Source: Isoperla grammatica (Eukaryota > Arthropoda > Insecta > Plecoptera > Perlodidae). Taken from it: a stretch of 64,000 bases of DNA. Below, piece after piece: positions 32,074-43,268 of the stretch (position 1 is its first letter; each line of letters starts with the position of its first letter). Below the pieces are notes generated by a model, which was not told where the DNA came from, did not search any database, and worked only from the letters and a program-made list of their open reading frames with translations. The position numbers and the translations under genes were made by a program. Location: contig OX246747.1 of the NCBI GenBank assembly GCA_945910005.1, positions 20,350,686 to 20,414,685 of the forward strand. Reading direction: 5' to 3'.

Positions 32074-32478
32074 GAGGAACACCTGGAGTTTGACCACGTG
32101 CATCGGAGTCGAGCCAGACCAGGAAGAGAAAGATCACCCCTGTAGTCTATATTAGTTTTTCTATGCTGATGCTTGCTTTGCTTCTATATTATTATTGTTC
32201 TCCTTTGCCTTTTCAAGTTATTTTATATTTACCCACGCTTCTTGTATTCATCAGTTTTCTTGTTTTTAGTAAAGAGGGCAATCCTGCAGCAATCCAGATA
32301 AAGCTTATAAGTTTCCTTAAATAATACAGAGTATTTAAAAATAAGAACTGGTATGTGAAGCTACACCTAATGAGAATTACAAAGTGACAGCAAAGGTTTG
32401 TGCACATTGCTCCAATAACAAGACTGTGTATGAGTGTTACTATAAACTATATATTAAATCCCAATCATATTTTTGTTT

Positions 32479-32709
32479 TACGTATCATACTTGTGCAACT
32501 TTGGCTAATCGAGACTTTGGCTGTACGGGACGCCAACAACAGCGCGATGTTACAGCCGTCTGTTGCAGAACCTCGGTGGATCCACTGATTAAATAGTTAG
32601 GTCATATATCAATTGTTGTTTTTGCTTTGTTATAGATCATGATTGATTGATAGATATTTGGGCTAAACGTCTCATATATTTGCAACCTGGCTTATCGAGA
32701 CGATGATTG
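32479..32709 (-). mobile_element. SINE-A-like 3' ends
   Basis: A diverged 3' hairpin (TACGTATCATACTTGTGCAAC, GGCTAATCGAGAC) at 32479-32518 is followed by unrelated DNA, then a clear type-II 3' end at 32641-32709 with GATTGATTGAT. Confidence 0.55.
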
Positions 32710-32710
32710 G

Positions 32711-33012
32711 ATGATTATTATTATTTTTTTGGAGTTTAAAGGCACAAAACAGCAAGGTTATCAGTGCCTATGATATTTAAATATTGATTACTTTGTTCGA
32801 TTACATAAGTGGTAATACACGATTATCTTGCAAAAAAACAAAAATATGTTATTGATTACTTTGAATTCGTCTGATAAGTTGTCTTTAAGTGAGGGTTTTA
32901 AATTTAACTTTCTTCTTTCATTATTATATTTGTGACATTCAATTAGAATGTGTTTTACAGTCAAAACATTACATACATCACATACTGGGGACGGTTCGTT
33001 TCTTAGTAAATA
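32711..33012 (-). mobile_element. Jockey/I-like LINE, 3' end only
   Basis: This matches the fragment at 8405-9087: hairpin GGCAC (32741-32745)/GTGCC (32764-32768), (TAA)-like tail, and the last codons around CCCCAGTATGTGATGTATG (zinc-like motif). Confidence 0.75.
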
Positions 33013-33013
33013 G

Positions 33014-33107
33014 CCAGTCCGGCTAGGGTGGGCCTACCAGAAGCATACGCTTCCGCCAGCATAGCTCTCGGGATCCACAAAGCACGCAAACATGCCTACA
33101 CCTGCCT
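33014..33107 (-). mobile_element. SINE-A 5' module, diverged
   Basis: The module is recognisable from CAGTCCGGCTAGGGTG to CACGCAAAC, then degenerate (ATGCCTACACCTGCC). It lies directly beside the LINE fragment and the gypsy fragment. Confidence 0.6.
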
Positions 33108-33230
33108 TCGTACAGGTTGGTCAGCCCTGGCGTGGTAGACAAGACGTCCTTGTGGTTGTCGAGGGTAGAAAGCAACGAATGTTGTTGTTCCACTGTTGGC
33201 TCCGTTAGTTGACCTACATAGGCTGCCAAT
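33108..33230 (-). pseudogene. Ty3/gypsy-like pol fragment (protease-RT linker)
   Basis: The minus-strand frame reads VGQLTEPTVEQQHSLLSTLD and NHKDVLSTTPGLTNLYE. The pattern L-x-LL-x-x-(x)-DVLS-x-x-PG-x-T is the linker ahead of the reverse transcriptase in Ty3/gypsy pol. It is too short to be functional. Confidence 0.45.
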
Positions 33231-33431
33231 GTTTAACTTCCCAACGACGTGGATATCAACATGATTTTGGATTGTGAGGAATTTCCAAGTAGGTCCCCCC
33301 CCCCCATTCCTTCCATTCGTGAATAACGACGCTAAGTGCATCGTGTTTTTGTTTCGTGACACTCGTTGTCCACTGTACCATGGTCTTGTCACAAAGCTTA
33401 GAAGAAAGACGTGTTTAAAATCCACTCCAAG

Positions 33432-34807
33432 ATGAATGATATTGAAAATATAGAATTTATAGGCGACAGTATGCTGTTACGATTCGCTAAAGAAGTTTTG
33501 CGGCAGAGGACATCACACGATGGTAGATGGTATGATACTCATGATTATTTTGTTTCTTTTATATTTGAAACTGTATGTCAAGTTTTATTTCCATAATAAT
33601 AAAAATAGAAATTAGTACACAATAAGTTAAACATATCATTAAGTTACACATTAATATGCTATATTACCCTTTCGGCTGTACAGGAAGAAAGTACAGTTAA
33701 TCAAAAAAATAAATAGCCTTGTAGATAATAAAATTATAAAACAATACATACCTAATGGGAAAATAATATAACAATAAATACCTCATTACAAAATGCAAGT
33801 GCAAGTAATCTTGACAAGTGCTTTGAATTTAATGGTTGTAAGGTTACTTGTCACTAGTTTTTTTCGTTTTTTGTTTCGTTTTCATTTATATAGTTTGATA
33901 AGGCCCTCTACCAACAATAGCCTACCGACTCGATTTTGTCCCGTTAGTCAGTCCTGAGTTGGGTGCAACATCGTGTGTGCAGTGTGCCCTACATATTATA
34001 TTTCGATTATTGCTTTTTGTAGGTCAACGGAAAGAGAGGTGGGGCTTGACTGTGTCGGGCCAAACTCTTAAGAAGGTGGAACGAAAAGTAACACGTTTAC
34101 TGAAACAAGGCAATTTGCCTGAAAAAAGGAAGGCCGCCGTGATGTTAGGCACAAACGATTTGTTGGTTAGTAAAATCGGAATCTGAATAGTAAATGTTTT
34201 CAAATAGATTTCCGTGTTTGATCTATGATAACCATGTATTTGCTTTTTTCAATAGAGCAAGAAGAACGTGAGTGCGGAGGCCATGTGCCGAAAGTTATGG
34301 CACATTTTAAAGATCGTCGCCTCCAAAACCCCAGAGATTGTCGTTTTGACATTGCCCCCGATACTACGCAACACACACACTAAAGATACAGAGCGGATGG
34401 CCCAGTACAATAGATACATTACAAAGTTGGGGAAAAAACGTAAATATGGACTGTTTATTAATGTATAATCATGTATGGCTACAATATCATGCATGATTTA
34501 ATGTCCATGCAATGACTGTGTGTATGTATTTTCAGATGAGAATATAACGGTCATCGACGTGCACTCATTGTTCTGTTCGCCGGGAAATGTGCCCAACCAG
34601 GCCTACTATGAGACGTAAGGAACTACGTAAAACAATTGTATATGTCACGGGTGAAATTAAAGACTGAATACATACAACAACAAATATTATATTTTCAGAC
34701 ACATGGGGCATGGAAACAACCGGCGGCCAGATGGCATCCACTGGAATGCCACAGGGATGAGAGTCGTTCACGGGGAATTCGTTTCGAAGCGGGTTTACCG
34801 CGAATGA
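33432..34807 (+). CDS. SGNH/GDSL-like hydrolase gene, five exons, apparently intact
   Basis: Exons are 33432-33522, 34023-34165, 34256-34439, 34536-34614 and 34699-34807. All borders are GT/AG and all phases join without a stop, giving about 201 residues. SGNH blocks are present in order: IEFIGDSMLL (block I, nucleophile Ser13), LTVSGQTL (block II Gly), VMLGTNDLL (block III Asn), and RRPDGIHWN (block V Asp and His). Together they supply a complete catalytic set for an esterase or lipase-like fold. I see no signal peptide or membrane segment, so it is probably intracellular. The start is the first ATG before block I; an upstream non-coding exon is possible. The substrate is unknown. Exons 3-5 of a paralogue are scattered at 11800-12455, 35101-35286 and 47118-47774. 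Confidence 0.75.
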
Positions 34808-34889
34808 GTCATATATTTAACACCTCGGTCCTCGGGTTTTCAATATTTCGGTATTTTCAAAATTATTAATTTTCTTCCATATAAGCATA

Positions 34890-35021
34890 ACAAATAAGGA
34901 TCGATCGAGATAAATAATATAAAGGCGGTGGTGACAATGTGCGTTAATCGCACTAAAATAAGTTAAGTGTATTTAGCCAGTAGAATAACCTGACGATTTT
35001 ACCCGATCGATCTTTATTTGT
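34890..35021 (+). mobile_element. 132-bp TIR element between SGNH gene and stray exon
   Basis: Ends ACAAATAAGGATCGATCG and CGATCGATCTTTATTTGT are an 18-bp terminal inverted repeat with one mismatch. The interior is diverged from the unit A/B copies but alignable (GGTGGTGACA, TTAATCGCAC). Confidence 0.6.
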
Positions 35022-35100
35022 GGGGTCAAAATAGTATATTTGTTTCAAAATTGATCTCCGTGTGTACATGTAATAACATTGAAATTTTTTCTTTTCAAAA

Positions 35101-35286
35101 GAGCAAGAGAAACTTGACTCCAAAAAGAATGTGCCACGTCATTTGGGATATAGCAAGGATTATCGTCACCAAAACGCCCCAAATAATCCTGCTGACTCTG
35201 CCCCTTATATTATGTCGTACCACGCCGGAAGACATAAAGCGGCTACACATGTACAACCGCTACCTATTAAAATTGGGGGAAAAACG
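35101..35286 (+). pseudogene. Stray duplicate of SGNH exon 3
   Basis: After TTTTCAAAAG the frame reads SKRNLTPKRMCHVIWDIARI, then TKTPQIILLTLPLILCRT and HMYNRYLLKLGEK, parallel to exon 3 of the intact gene. The donor is GATAAA instead of GTAAAT, so the exon cannot splice normally. It is nearly identical to the exon-3 piece in units A and B, whose donors are intact. Confidence 0.7.
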
Positions 35287-35340
35287 ATAAAATGCATTTT
35301 TTACTCATTTATAATCACCTTTGACAATTGATTATCCTTT

Positions 35341-35815
35341 CCTTATTTTTCCTATTTAAATCTTGTTTGTGAGGTTAATTGATTTCAGGAACTTTAAAAC
35401 GTTGTCGGTTGCATCAGTTTTATCTGACAAGTTTTCTATTAGTGTGGATTTTATCTTATATCTTAGTCGTTCGGCTAAATACTTTGCACAATCTAAAATT
35501 ATGTGTTGACAGTCAATGTCACATAACAAGCATCACACACTGGTTGGGGTTCACTTTTTAGAAGATAGCTCTGAGTAATATAGGTGTGACCGATTCGGAT
35601 GCGAGTTAAAACAACTTCCTATCGGCGACATGAGCGCCGGGAGGATAGCCATGGAGTTACAGAGTCTTTTATTTCTCTTAGTTTGTTATTTCGTATGCTC
35701 TGCCACTCGTTATGCCATAGCTTCTTTGATTTAAGTTTGAAAGACGCTTTCAGGTCAGCAGTTATTACTAATTGACAGTCGTTGCTGTCAGTGGTACAGG
35801 CTTCTCTACTGCACA
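35341..35815 (-). mobile_element. Jockey/I-like LINE fragment, RNase H to C-terminus
   Basis: This is closely similar to 39540-40010 of the long LINE but lacks the 3' hairpin and tail and most of pol. It ends within the segment TGACAGTCGTTGCTGTCA. Confidence 0.7.
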
Positions 35816-35828
35816 GCTCTTTTCTACT

Positions 35829-36351
35829 GCGGAAGTCCCCAAATAGGCTAAATCCTCGCCACTGATATTCGGCAAGACGGAAGTCCCGAAACCGAAAGAG
35901 GACTCTGCCCCGATATTCGGCGACAAGGCGTACTGCTGGTGTAATAAGTTTTAGACGGGTTCGGTATTATACAACTTAGGCTTTATCCGAAGTGTTTGCG
36001 CTCGGGTTCAAGACGGCGGAGCAGGCCGCTAAATTCATGAGCGTCTTCGATGACTCGCAGGCCAACATGGTCGGCGACAGACTGCCCGTCGCCGACAAGT
36101 CGGGAGACGTGGTCGCCGAGAAAGTCCCTGCCGATAAGCCACCTTTCTCGAAGATGTTCAACCCCAAGGCCGCCCCCCGCGTGGCTCCACTCAGTAAGTT
36201 GTTGAAGTTCAAGCGTTAGGATTCTTGGAAGTGCAAGTTTTGCTGCATGTCCTCCTACGCTGACAAGGCGAGGTGTATGGGGTGCTGCGCCCCCAGGCTG
36301 GGGACGCATACATACACAGTGTGCGCAATAGACTCAAAACAAAAACATTGA
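35829..36351 (+). pseudogene. RanBP2/NUP358-like nucleoporin remnant
   Basis: Three pieces occur in the order expected of RanBP2. The first is two FG-type motifs (PLIFGKTEVPKPKEDSAPIFG) with an in-frame TAG. After an acceptor-like ACAACTTAG comes the end of a Ran-binding domain (EVFALGFKTAEQAAKFMSVF, then DDSQANM) and a linker. The third is a RanBP2-type zinc finger, SWKCKFC-x10-CMGC, where four Cys and the Trp fit W-x-C-x2-C-x10-C-x2-C. A TAG (36217-36219) sits in frame between domain and finger. RanBP2 is a filament protein of the nuclear pore. The stops argue for a pseudogene, unless 36181-36196 holds a used donor (CTCAGTAAGT). Confidence 0.55.
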
Positions 36352-37340
36352 AATAATTATGCTCAAGCCTCAGTAAGACAAAGTTAAACAAAATTTTTAG
36401 TGCAACAATATGTTTCGAACTATTTATTAATTCATATTTACTATCTTTTTAAATCAGGAAATATATTTACTAGCAGTAATAATAGAATTTTATTGTTACA
36501 CATTGGTACTTAAATTGAAGATAAATGGGCGGTAACAGCATTCTTCAGATCAGTGCACCAACTGTACAAACCAATATACTGTCGAATTACAGGCGTTTTT
36601 GCCAGGAGAGTAGACCACATGTGTGTGTGTGTGGTTGGCAACATTTTATTTTGAACAACAGGTGATCAGGATTTGAACATCAGTTGTTCTTTCTTTCTTT
36701 GCTCTCTTCTGCGGCTGGGCGGTGGACGTCTCCATCTTTTTTTCCAGTTCAGTTTCATTATGTCGATCCCAAGGCAAGGATCTGATTCTAAAGTGTAAGT
36801 AAGGCTGCGCCTAGGCCTAGGACATGGGCCTAGACCTAGTAGTTATTTTCAGTCGAGAGGTGTTTTATGTTTAACATAGGCCTAGGCTAGTTATTTATTT
36901 GCATCCAGATTTTAACCCATGTGTCTGACAATCAGATACGTTAAGAGCACTCTTTATTTTTTTTGTATAATCATCGATAATTGTTGCGTGTTGCTGAAAA
37001 TTCGATGATGAATCATCGACTTACCTCTAAACCTGTCACGATGATTCACTTTTTACACACTTCCCAAGTTCTTGTGCATGAGTGAAAGTGAAGTTGCTCA
37101 TGACTCGAATCCTAAATTTGATTTGACGTTTTTCAGGCCGGGAAGTCGTGTAGGAAATAATAATAGGCCTAATCCTACTACGTTAGCGCCGATAGCAACC
37201 ACATCTAGGCCTACAGCCAACCAAAGAGTGAAACAGCAAGCGAAGCCTGGCACGAAAGCTTCGACACTTACACAGGAAGTTGCTTCGATTTGCCGTTATT
37301 AAATATGGCAATATGGCGTATGTGCGAGGGCGCAGCTGGA
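36352..37340. other. Intergenic DNA rich in AGGCCTA motifs
   Basis: No gene is certain. An ATG at about 36760 opens MSIPRQGSDSK before a donor-like GTAAGTA, and a 76-codon frame spans 37072-37302 with an internal acceptor-like TTTTTCAG. Neither has a recognisable domain. Confidence 0.35.
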
Positions 37341-38205
37341 GGGTGAGTCTCGACTTCCTCGCGGAAACGAAACTTTCGACAGGCTGGAATCTATTCTTGA
37401 CCAATCGGAACCATGTGGCGTGTTTTAAGTATTTTCCACAGTCTGCTAGCGGTGAATCAGTTAATCATCCAGGTGGCGGTGGGTATTGTCATTAAAGCAT
37501 TATCATTTGTTCTGATAAACATGTCAAACGGACACGAAGTTAACAAAAAGTAAGCTAATACTTTATTACAACACATTATATTAGGTTCTTATACATAATA
37601 TAGGCTAGGCTATAGTACTACGTTACTAACGTAGGCCTATTAATGTAGGCCTAGGCTTATTGTAGCCTAGTAATTGCCTAGACTAAAAGAGTTGGGCCTA
37701 GACCTAGGCTCGGACTACACCACGTGACCTTCTGACGTCACTTTCGTCTGTAGGATGTAATTCCGACAGCCAAATTGCAGATGGAATTACTTTCCACAAT
37801 CGAAAGTGACGTCAGAAGATCACGTGGTCTATGTCTAGCCTAGGTCTAGGCCCAACTCTTTTAGTTTAGGCCATTGCTAAGCTACAATAAGCCTAGGCCT
37901 ACATTAATAGGCCTACATTAGTAACGTAGTACTACAGCCTAGTCTATATAATGTATGGAACCTAATATAATGTGTTGTAATAAAGTATTAGCTTACTTAA
38001 TGTTAACGTCGTGCCCGTTTGACATGTTTATCAGAACAAATGATAATGCTTTAATGACAATACCCACCGCCACCTGAATGGTTCACTGATTCACCGCTAG
38101 CAGACTGTGGAAAATACTAAAAACGCGCCACATGGTTCCGATTGGTCAAGAATAGATTTCAGCCTGTCGAAAGTTTCGTTTCCGCGAGGAAGTCGAGACT
38201 CACCC
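37341..38205. repeat. 865-bp palindrome, 424-bp arms
   Basis: Arms 37341-37764 and 37783-38205 are reverse complements with few mismatches, around an 18-bp centre. Outer ends are GGGTGAGTCTCGACTTCC and its inverse. The arms contain AGGCCTA clusters but no frame of note. High arm identity implies recent origin or ongoing arm conversion. Confidence 0.85.
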
Positions 38206-38208
38206 CCC

Positions 38209-38530
38209 TGGATTGGCTTCCATCCTATTGCGAGTCTTTGTGCATCATCTCGTTTGTTGATAGCCCCGCTTCTCCACCTTCTATACAGACGCGGTCAATT
38301 GATTGATTGATTGAATGATTAATTGATTGATGGGATAGGGCTTAACGTCTCATATTTTTGCAAAATTTGCTAATCGAGACAAACAGCCTCGCTTTAAGAA
38401 CGCGCGCCTCGGCTGACAATCAGGGTTGCCAGACTGGGCGATTTTTCGCTATTTGGGCAATGTGGAAAGTGTTTTGGCGACCGACTTATCTGATGGATGG
38501 ATGGATGGATGGATATTTGGGCTTAAAGGT
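38209..38530 (+). repeat. Family C composite with nested SINE-A ends
   Basis: Right half of family C (GGATTGGCTTCCATCC onward), split at about 38299-38388 by a SINE-A 3' end. It continues with GAACGCGCGCCTCGGCTGAC, the linker CAGGGTTGCCAGACTGGGCG, (GATG)n, and a short SINE-A 3' scrap (38491-38530). Confidence 0.6.
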
Positions 38531-38595
38531 AGACAATTTGATGGAGGTAAGCATGTAAAGTTAAATGCAAAAAACGGGATGCTTCTATGGCATTT

Positions 38596-38732
38596 GATTG
38601 ATTGATTGATTAATGGGGCTAAACGTCTCATATTTTTGCAACAATGGCTAATCGAGACGACGAGCGGGTGATCATGAAGATGAGAAAGATGATGATGAAG
38701 AATAAGCCACATCTGAATCAGATCCATTGATG
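38596..38732 (-). mobile_element. SINE-A type I, 3' fragment
   Basis: The 3' end bears a (GATT)4 tail and the hairpin CGTCTC/GAGACG. It is truncated in the body. Confidence 0.75.
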
Positions 38733-39190
38733 AATCAGCTATGTCAAGTATCAACATATTTATTCATATTTTTGTTCTATGTTGAACTCCGGCCAGAAAG
38801 TAAACAAGCAGGAATATTGCCACTAATAATTACAGGATGATTATTAAATAATTAATGAACATTATAATTATACGATCAGACAAAAGAACTCTGCAGAATA
38901 GAAACCACCACAAATTATTAACTAATCTTTAAACTAGAAACTTAGGTATTCGAGGTGATGACACTGTTGAATAGTTGCAATCACGTAAAAATATTTTGAT
39001 CCTAGCGTGATTAGCACTTTCTGCTTCGTTCCCTCACCTCTGATACGAGGCTCGCTAACCATATTGCCGCCACTCAGGTTAAGACAATACAAGAACTTAT
39101 TAAGTATCTGTGATACAAGCAATAAAAACACATTATTGGAACTATCTTCTAGGATCTTAACTCATTGATAGGTAGAGAATCATAACAATG
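38733..39190. other. Intergenic DNA, nothing recognised
   Basis: AT-rich; no exon or repeat recognised. Confidence 0.4.
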
Positions 39191-39478
39191 AAGCTCAAGG
39201 GAAAATGCACGAACCCCTCCTGGGGGCGGGCACAGAGACAATCATGAACAATGAAGACAATCATGACAATGAAGCTCAAGGGAAAATGCACGAACCTCTC
39301 CTGGAGGCGGGCGCAGAGACAATCATGAACAATGAAGACAATCATGACAATGAAGCTCAAGGGAAAATGCACGAACCCCTCCTGCGGGCGGGCGCAGAGA
39401 CAATCATGAACAATGAAGACAATCATGACAATGAAGCTCAAGGGAAAATGCACGAACCCCTCCTGGGGGCGGGCGCAT
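39191..39478 (+). repeat. 81-bp minisatellite, ~3.5 units
   Basis: Units contain GGGAAAATGCACGAACC, GGCGCAGAGACAATC and AATGAAGACAATCATGAC. The period of 81 is a multiple of three, so the array is open in frame (MHEPLLGAG ... NNEDNHDNEAQGK), but nothing marks it as coding. A LINE (TAA)n tail begins at its last base. Confidence 0.85.
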
Positions 39479-39742
39479 TATTTATTATTATTATTTGTGG
39501 TTTAAAGGCAGAAAACATCTGGGTTATCAGTGCCTATTTTTCCTATTTAAATCTTGTTTATAAGGTTAATTGATTTAAGGAACTTTAAAATGTTGTCGGT
39601 TGCATCAGTTTTATCTGACAGGTTTTCTATAAGTGTGGATTTTATCTTATGTCTTTGTCGTTCGGTTAAATACTTTGCTCAATCTAAAATTATGTGTTTG
39701 ACAGTCAAAGTCACATTACAAGCATCACACACTGGTTGGGGT

Positions 39743-40882
39743 TCACTTTTTAGAAGATAGCTCTGAGTAATATAGGTGTGACCGATTCGGATGCGAGTTA
39801 AAACAACTTCCTCGCGACGACATGAGCGCCGAGAGGATAGCCATGGAGTTACAGTCTTTTATTTCTCTTAGTTTGTTATTTCGTATGCTCTGCCACTCGT
39901 TATGCCATAGCTTCTTTGATTTAAGTTTAAAGGACGCTTTCAGGTCCGCAGTTATAACTAATTGACAGTCGTTGCTGTCAACGGTACAGGCTTCTTTAGC
40001 ACATCGATCTGCCACCTCGTTACCAAGAATGCCTGCATGACCAGGAACCCAACAAAAAACTATGGACTTACGTTTGGCTAAAAGTTTCGATAAAATTGTT
40101 TGAATTTTAACAATCAATGGGTGCCTAGCATATACTTATAAAAGTGCCTGAAGAGAGCTCAGAGAGTCGGTGCATATTAAAAACTTTGATGTCTTGCTTC
40201 GAAAGGCATATAAAAGACTTTGCATGATTGCGAAGAGTTCCGCGTTAAAAATGCTAAAAAGTGAGTCTAGGTGGAATAAAAACTTTTCATTGTCAGTAAT
40301 AAAAGCGCAGCCGACCGAGTCCTCGATTCTCGACCCATCTGTAAAAATGCATTCGTGATCGGAGTATAGGGAACGAATTTGATTAAACATTGCTTGATAT
40401 TGCAAGCAGGATGTGGTGCTTTTCTTATATACTGACATTTGAGTGATGCATTTGGGCATACTGATCATCCATGGCGGGACAGCGGCAAAAGAATTGGTAA
40501 AAACAAGAGGTGGGGTAATACCTAGACAATTCTTTAGTTCGAGGGATCGAATACCTGCTGGTCGAGTGGTCTTCTGTCTAATGGCGTAACGGTCTTGGTA
40601 TGGTGGATTTAATATTATAACGTAGGCAGGGTTCTTAGGTGACCCCGCCAATGAGGCGACATAGCTAAGTAGTAGATAGTCTCTCCTGGATGACAGCGAC
40701 GGTTCTCCGGACTCACAATACAGACTGGGGATGGGGCTGGTTCTAAATACACCCGTTGACAATCTGATCCCTGTGTGGTGTATTGTATCCAAGGATTTGA
40801 GATATGAGCGTCTTGCTGAAGCATATATAAAACTAGCAAAATCGAGTTTTGATCTAATAAGGGAACGGTATAACCGGAGCAT
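39743..40882 (-). pseudogene. LINE ORF2, RNase H region
   Basis: Two frames cover this part. The upstream one has IFTDGS, NAELFAI and ICTDSLS, three of the acidic active-site blocks of RNase H. The downstream one has WVPGHAGILGNEVADRCAK, the fourth block. A frame change separates them near 40120-40136. RNase H degrades the RNA strand during LINE copying. Confidence 0.8.
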
Positions 40883-41985
40883 GACGGTGCGGTCTGCCCC
40901 CAGGTTGTATTGCTTAGTATTCGTAGGATATTAAGAGACTTTGAGCATTTGGATTTAAGTTGTTGTAGATGTGGTTTCCAATTAAGTTTTGTGTCAAACA
41001 GCATTCCTAGAAAGCGAGCAACTTCTGAAAACAATAGATCTTGACCTCCCATCTTTAGGTTTGGATATGAGCAAATTCCACGACGACGGCTGAAGTGAAT
41101 ACATGTTGTTTTTAAAACCGAGAACTTATAGCCTGTTTCGTCAGCCCATAATTCTAGTCTTCTGATGTTCATCTGAAGTTGACGCTCTCTCGAACTTAAA
41201 AAGGCGGCTTTAAAAAATATTGCGAAATCATCGACAAACAGTGAGCACTTGACTGGTTTTTTAACATAGGAAACAATGCTGTTAATTGATATTGTAAATA
41301 ATATCACACTTAAAACCGATCCCTGGGGAACACCGTTTTCTTGATAAAATTGTCCGGATAAAAAGTTGCCGATTCGGACTCTGAATTGTCTGTTGGATAA
41401 AAAATTGGTGATAAAATTGGGCAAATGGCCCCTTATTCTCCAGTCATGTAGAGTTTTTAAAATACCATGTCGCCACGTGGTGTCGTATGCTTTATCTAAC
41501 TCGAAAAAGATCGCCACCACGTGTTGTTTTAATAAAAATGCGTTTTGAATGTAATTCTCTAGCCGGGCTAGATGGTCCACAACAGATCGCCCTCGTCGGA
41601 AACCAGATTGTTCAGGTGCAATGAGGTTTTTGCTCTCTAGGAACCACATCAATCTTCTATTTATCATCCTTTCAAATAATTTGCACAGACAACTGGTTAA
41701 TGATATCGGCCTATAACTTGAGAGTTCTTCTTTGGGTTTACCTGGCTTTAGAATGGGTACAGTTATGGCTTCCTGCCAGGATTCTGGAAATACGTCCTCA
41801 AGCCACATACGATTAAACATATTTAGAATATACTGATGTGATGAATATGAGAGGTGTTTGAGCATTTCGTTATGAATAAAATCAGGACCAGGGGCGTTGT
41901 TTTTCAGATCTCTCAATATCGAGAAATATTCGTGATCCGAGAAGGGAAGGTTGCACTGTTCATCGTTATTGGAGGAGAAGTTCAA
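40615..41985 (-). pseudogene. LINE ORF2, reverse transcriptase domain
   Basis: This 456-codon frame shows the RT blocks in order: KNNAPGPDFIHNEMLK, ILKPGKPKEELSSYRPISL, SGFRRGRS, IFFELDKAYD, NGVPQGSVLS and the catalytic LFVDDFAIFF (VDD in place of the common ADD, seen in many LINEs). GFRRG and PQG blocks are intact. After TTWGQT the frame changes, and the RNase H region continues in the overlapping frame ending at 40882. Confidence 0.85.
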
Positions 41986-42163
41986 CGTCTTCCTTTCCTC
42001 CTTCGATTAATGTTCGATGAATTTTGTTGTGTAGTGCGATGAACTGGAGACTTGTGCATAATGCTGACCGAATGCATTACCGATGTCGATCTGACTAGTG
42101 ACGATTTGGTTATTGACCTTGACGCCAGAAGGGCTTAAAAAGGTGTGCTTGCCAGATATTTTT

Positions 42164-43228
42164 CTAATTTTGTCCCAAACTCTTGAGGAGGGTGTATGGT
42201 GGGTGGGTGATTGAAGACACATATGTGTGCCAAGATTGTCTTTTGGACTTCCTTATAACGAACCTGGCTTTACTCCGCATTTTCCTAAATGCGGCAAGGT
42301 TCTCTTCGGTTGGGCATGTATTGAACCTTTTTAGGGCTTTGCGTCGACTTTTAATAGCTTCTTTGCATTCGTTGTTCCACCATGGAACTGGAAGTCGCAG
42401 CGGGTGAATTGATGTTTGTGGAATGGTGGATCTGGCAGCGGAGATGATGGTGTTTGTGACATGATCCACATGGTCCTGTATGTTAATGAATGGGGATTCG
42501 TTAAAAACAGCCAGTTTCTTAAACATGTCCCAGTTAGCTCGTTTCAGGTCCCTCTTGGGAGCTCTCTGCCTGACTGAAATCTGGTGTAATAAACTGTTCA
42601 TGATTGGGAAATGGTCGCTTCCACAGAGATCCGGCAAGACGTCCCATTCGACGTCCATTGCAACGGATGGTGAACAAATGGTCAGATCTATTGATGAGGA
42701 AGACCCATTTGCAGTGCTAAAATGGGTTGGTTTTTCATTGAGAATCAAGTTGTGAGATATTAAAATCTCTTCTATTAAAACACCCATTGGATTGCATGTT
42801 GTGCTCCCCCATAAAATATTGTGTGCATTAAAATCTCCAAGAATAATAAAAGGACGTGGTAGTTGATTTATTAGATTTGTGACTAGAGTTTTAGATATCA
42901 CAGTCGTGGGTGGAAGATAAATGTTGCATAGAGTAACTGGGCTGGGAAAGGCTACTCTGACAGCTACCGCCTGCAAAGGTGTTGTAAGAGGCAAGTGTTC
43001 TGCATAGATGCTGTCGTGGATGATAGTAGCAACTCCTCCCTGAGCCCGTTCTCCCGAGTCGTCATCAAATCTGTAAAATGTATAGCCACGTAGCCTTGGG
43101 TTGTCGGTAGTTTTAAAATGGGTTTCCTGCAGACATAAAATAGTGGGGTTTTCCTTGGAGGTTAAAAGCTTGATCTCTTCGGACCGCGTAAAATAACTTC
43201 TTACGTTCCACTGCAGTAAAACATCCAT
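42164..43228 (-). pseudogene. LINE ORF2, AP-like endonuclease domain
   Basis: This 354-codon frame starts MDVLLQWNVRS. It keeps the endonuclease residues of this family: Asn in QWNVRS, Glu in LQETH, Asp/Asn in LGDFNAHN and SDH in GSDHFPI. The enzyme nicks the target to prime reverse transcription. The frame breaks near 42170 and the linker to RT continues in another frame (42222-42007). Confidence 0.85.
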
Positions 43229-43268
43229 GTTAAAGCTTAAATAAAACTTCGATCTTTTGTCAAGTTTT

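Larger units (their letters stand above)
29225..32300 (+). repeat. Duplicated unit X, copy 1
   Basis: The unit comprises a 140-bp leader, an 87-bp minisatellite, a conserved tail, a 250-bp spacer with a basic stretch (LRRKRK), and a coiled-coil ORF with its 3' flank. Unit X copy 2 is 51505-54833 and a third, partial copy with only the ORF and 3' flank is 62090-62880. The leader of copy 2 has an extra short repeat (51549-51610) and a SINE-A piece. Confidence 0.8.

Noticed and set aside
36760..36800. First coding exon MSIPRQGSDSK with donor GTAAGTA
   Set aside because: Plausible start and donor, but only a dozen codons and no downstream exon that joins convincingly.
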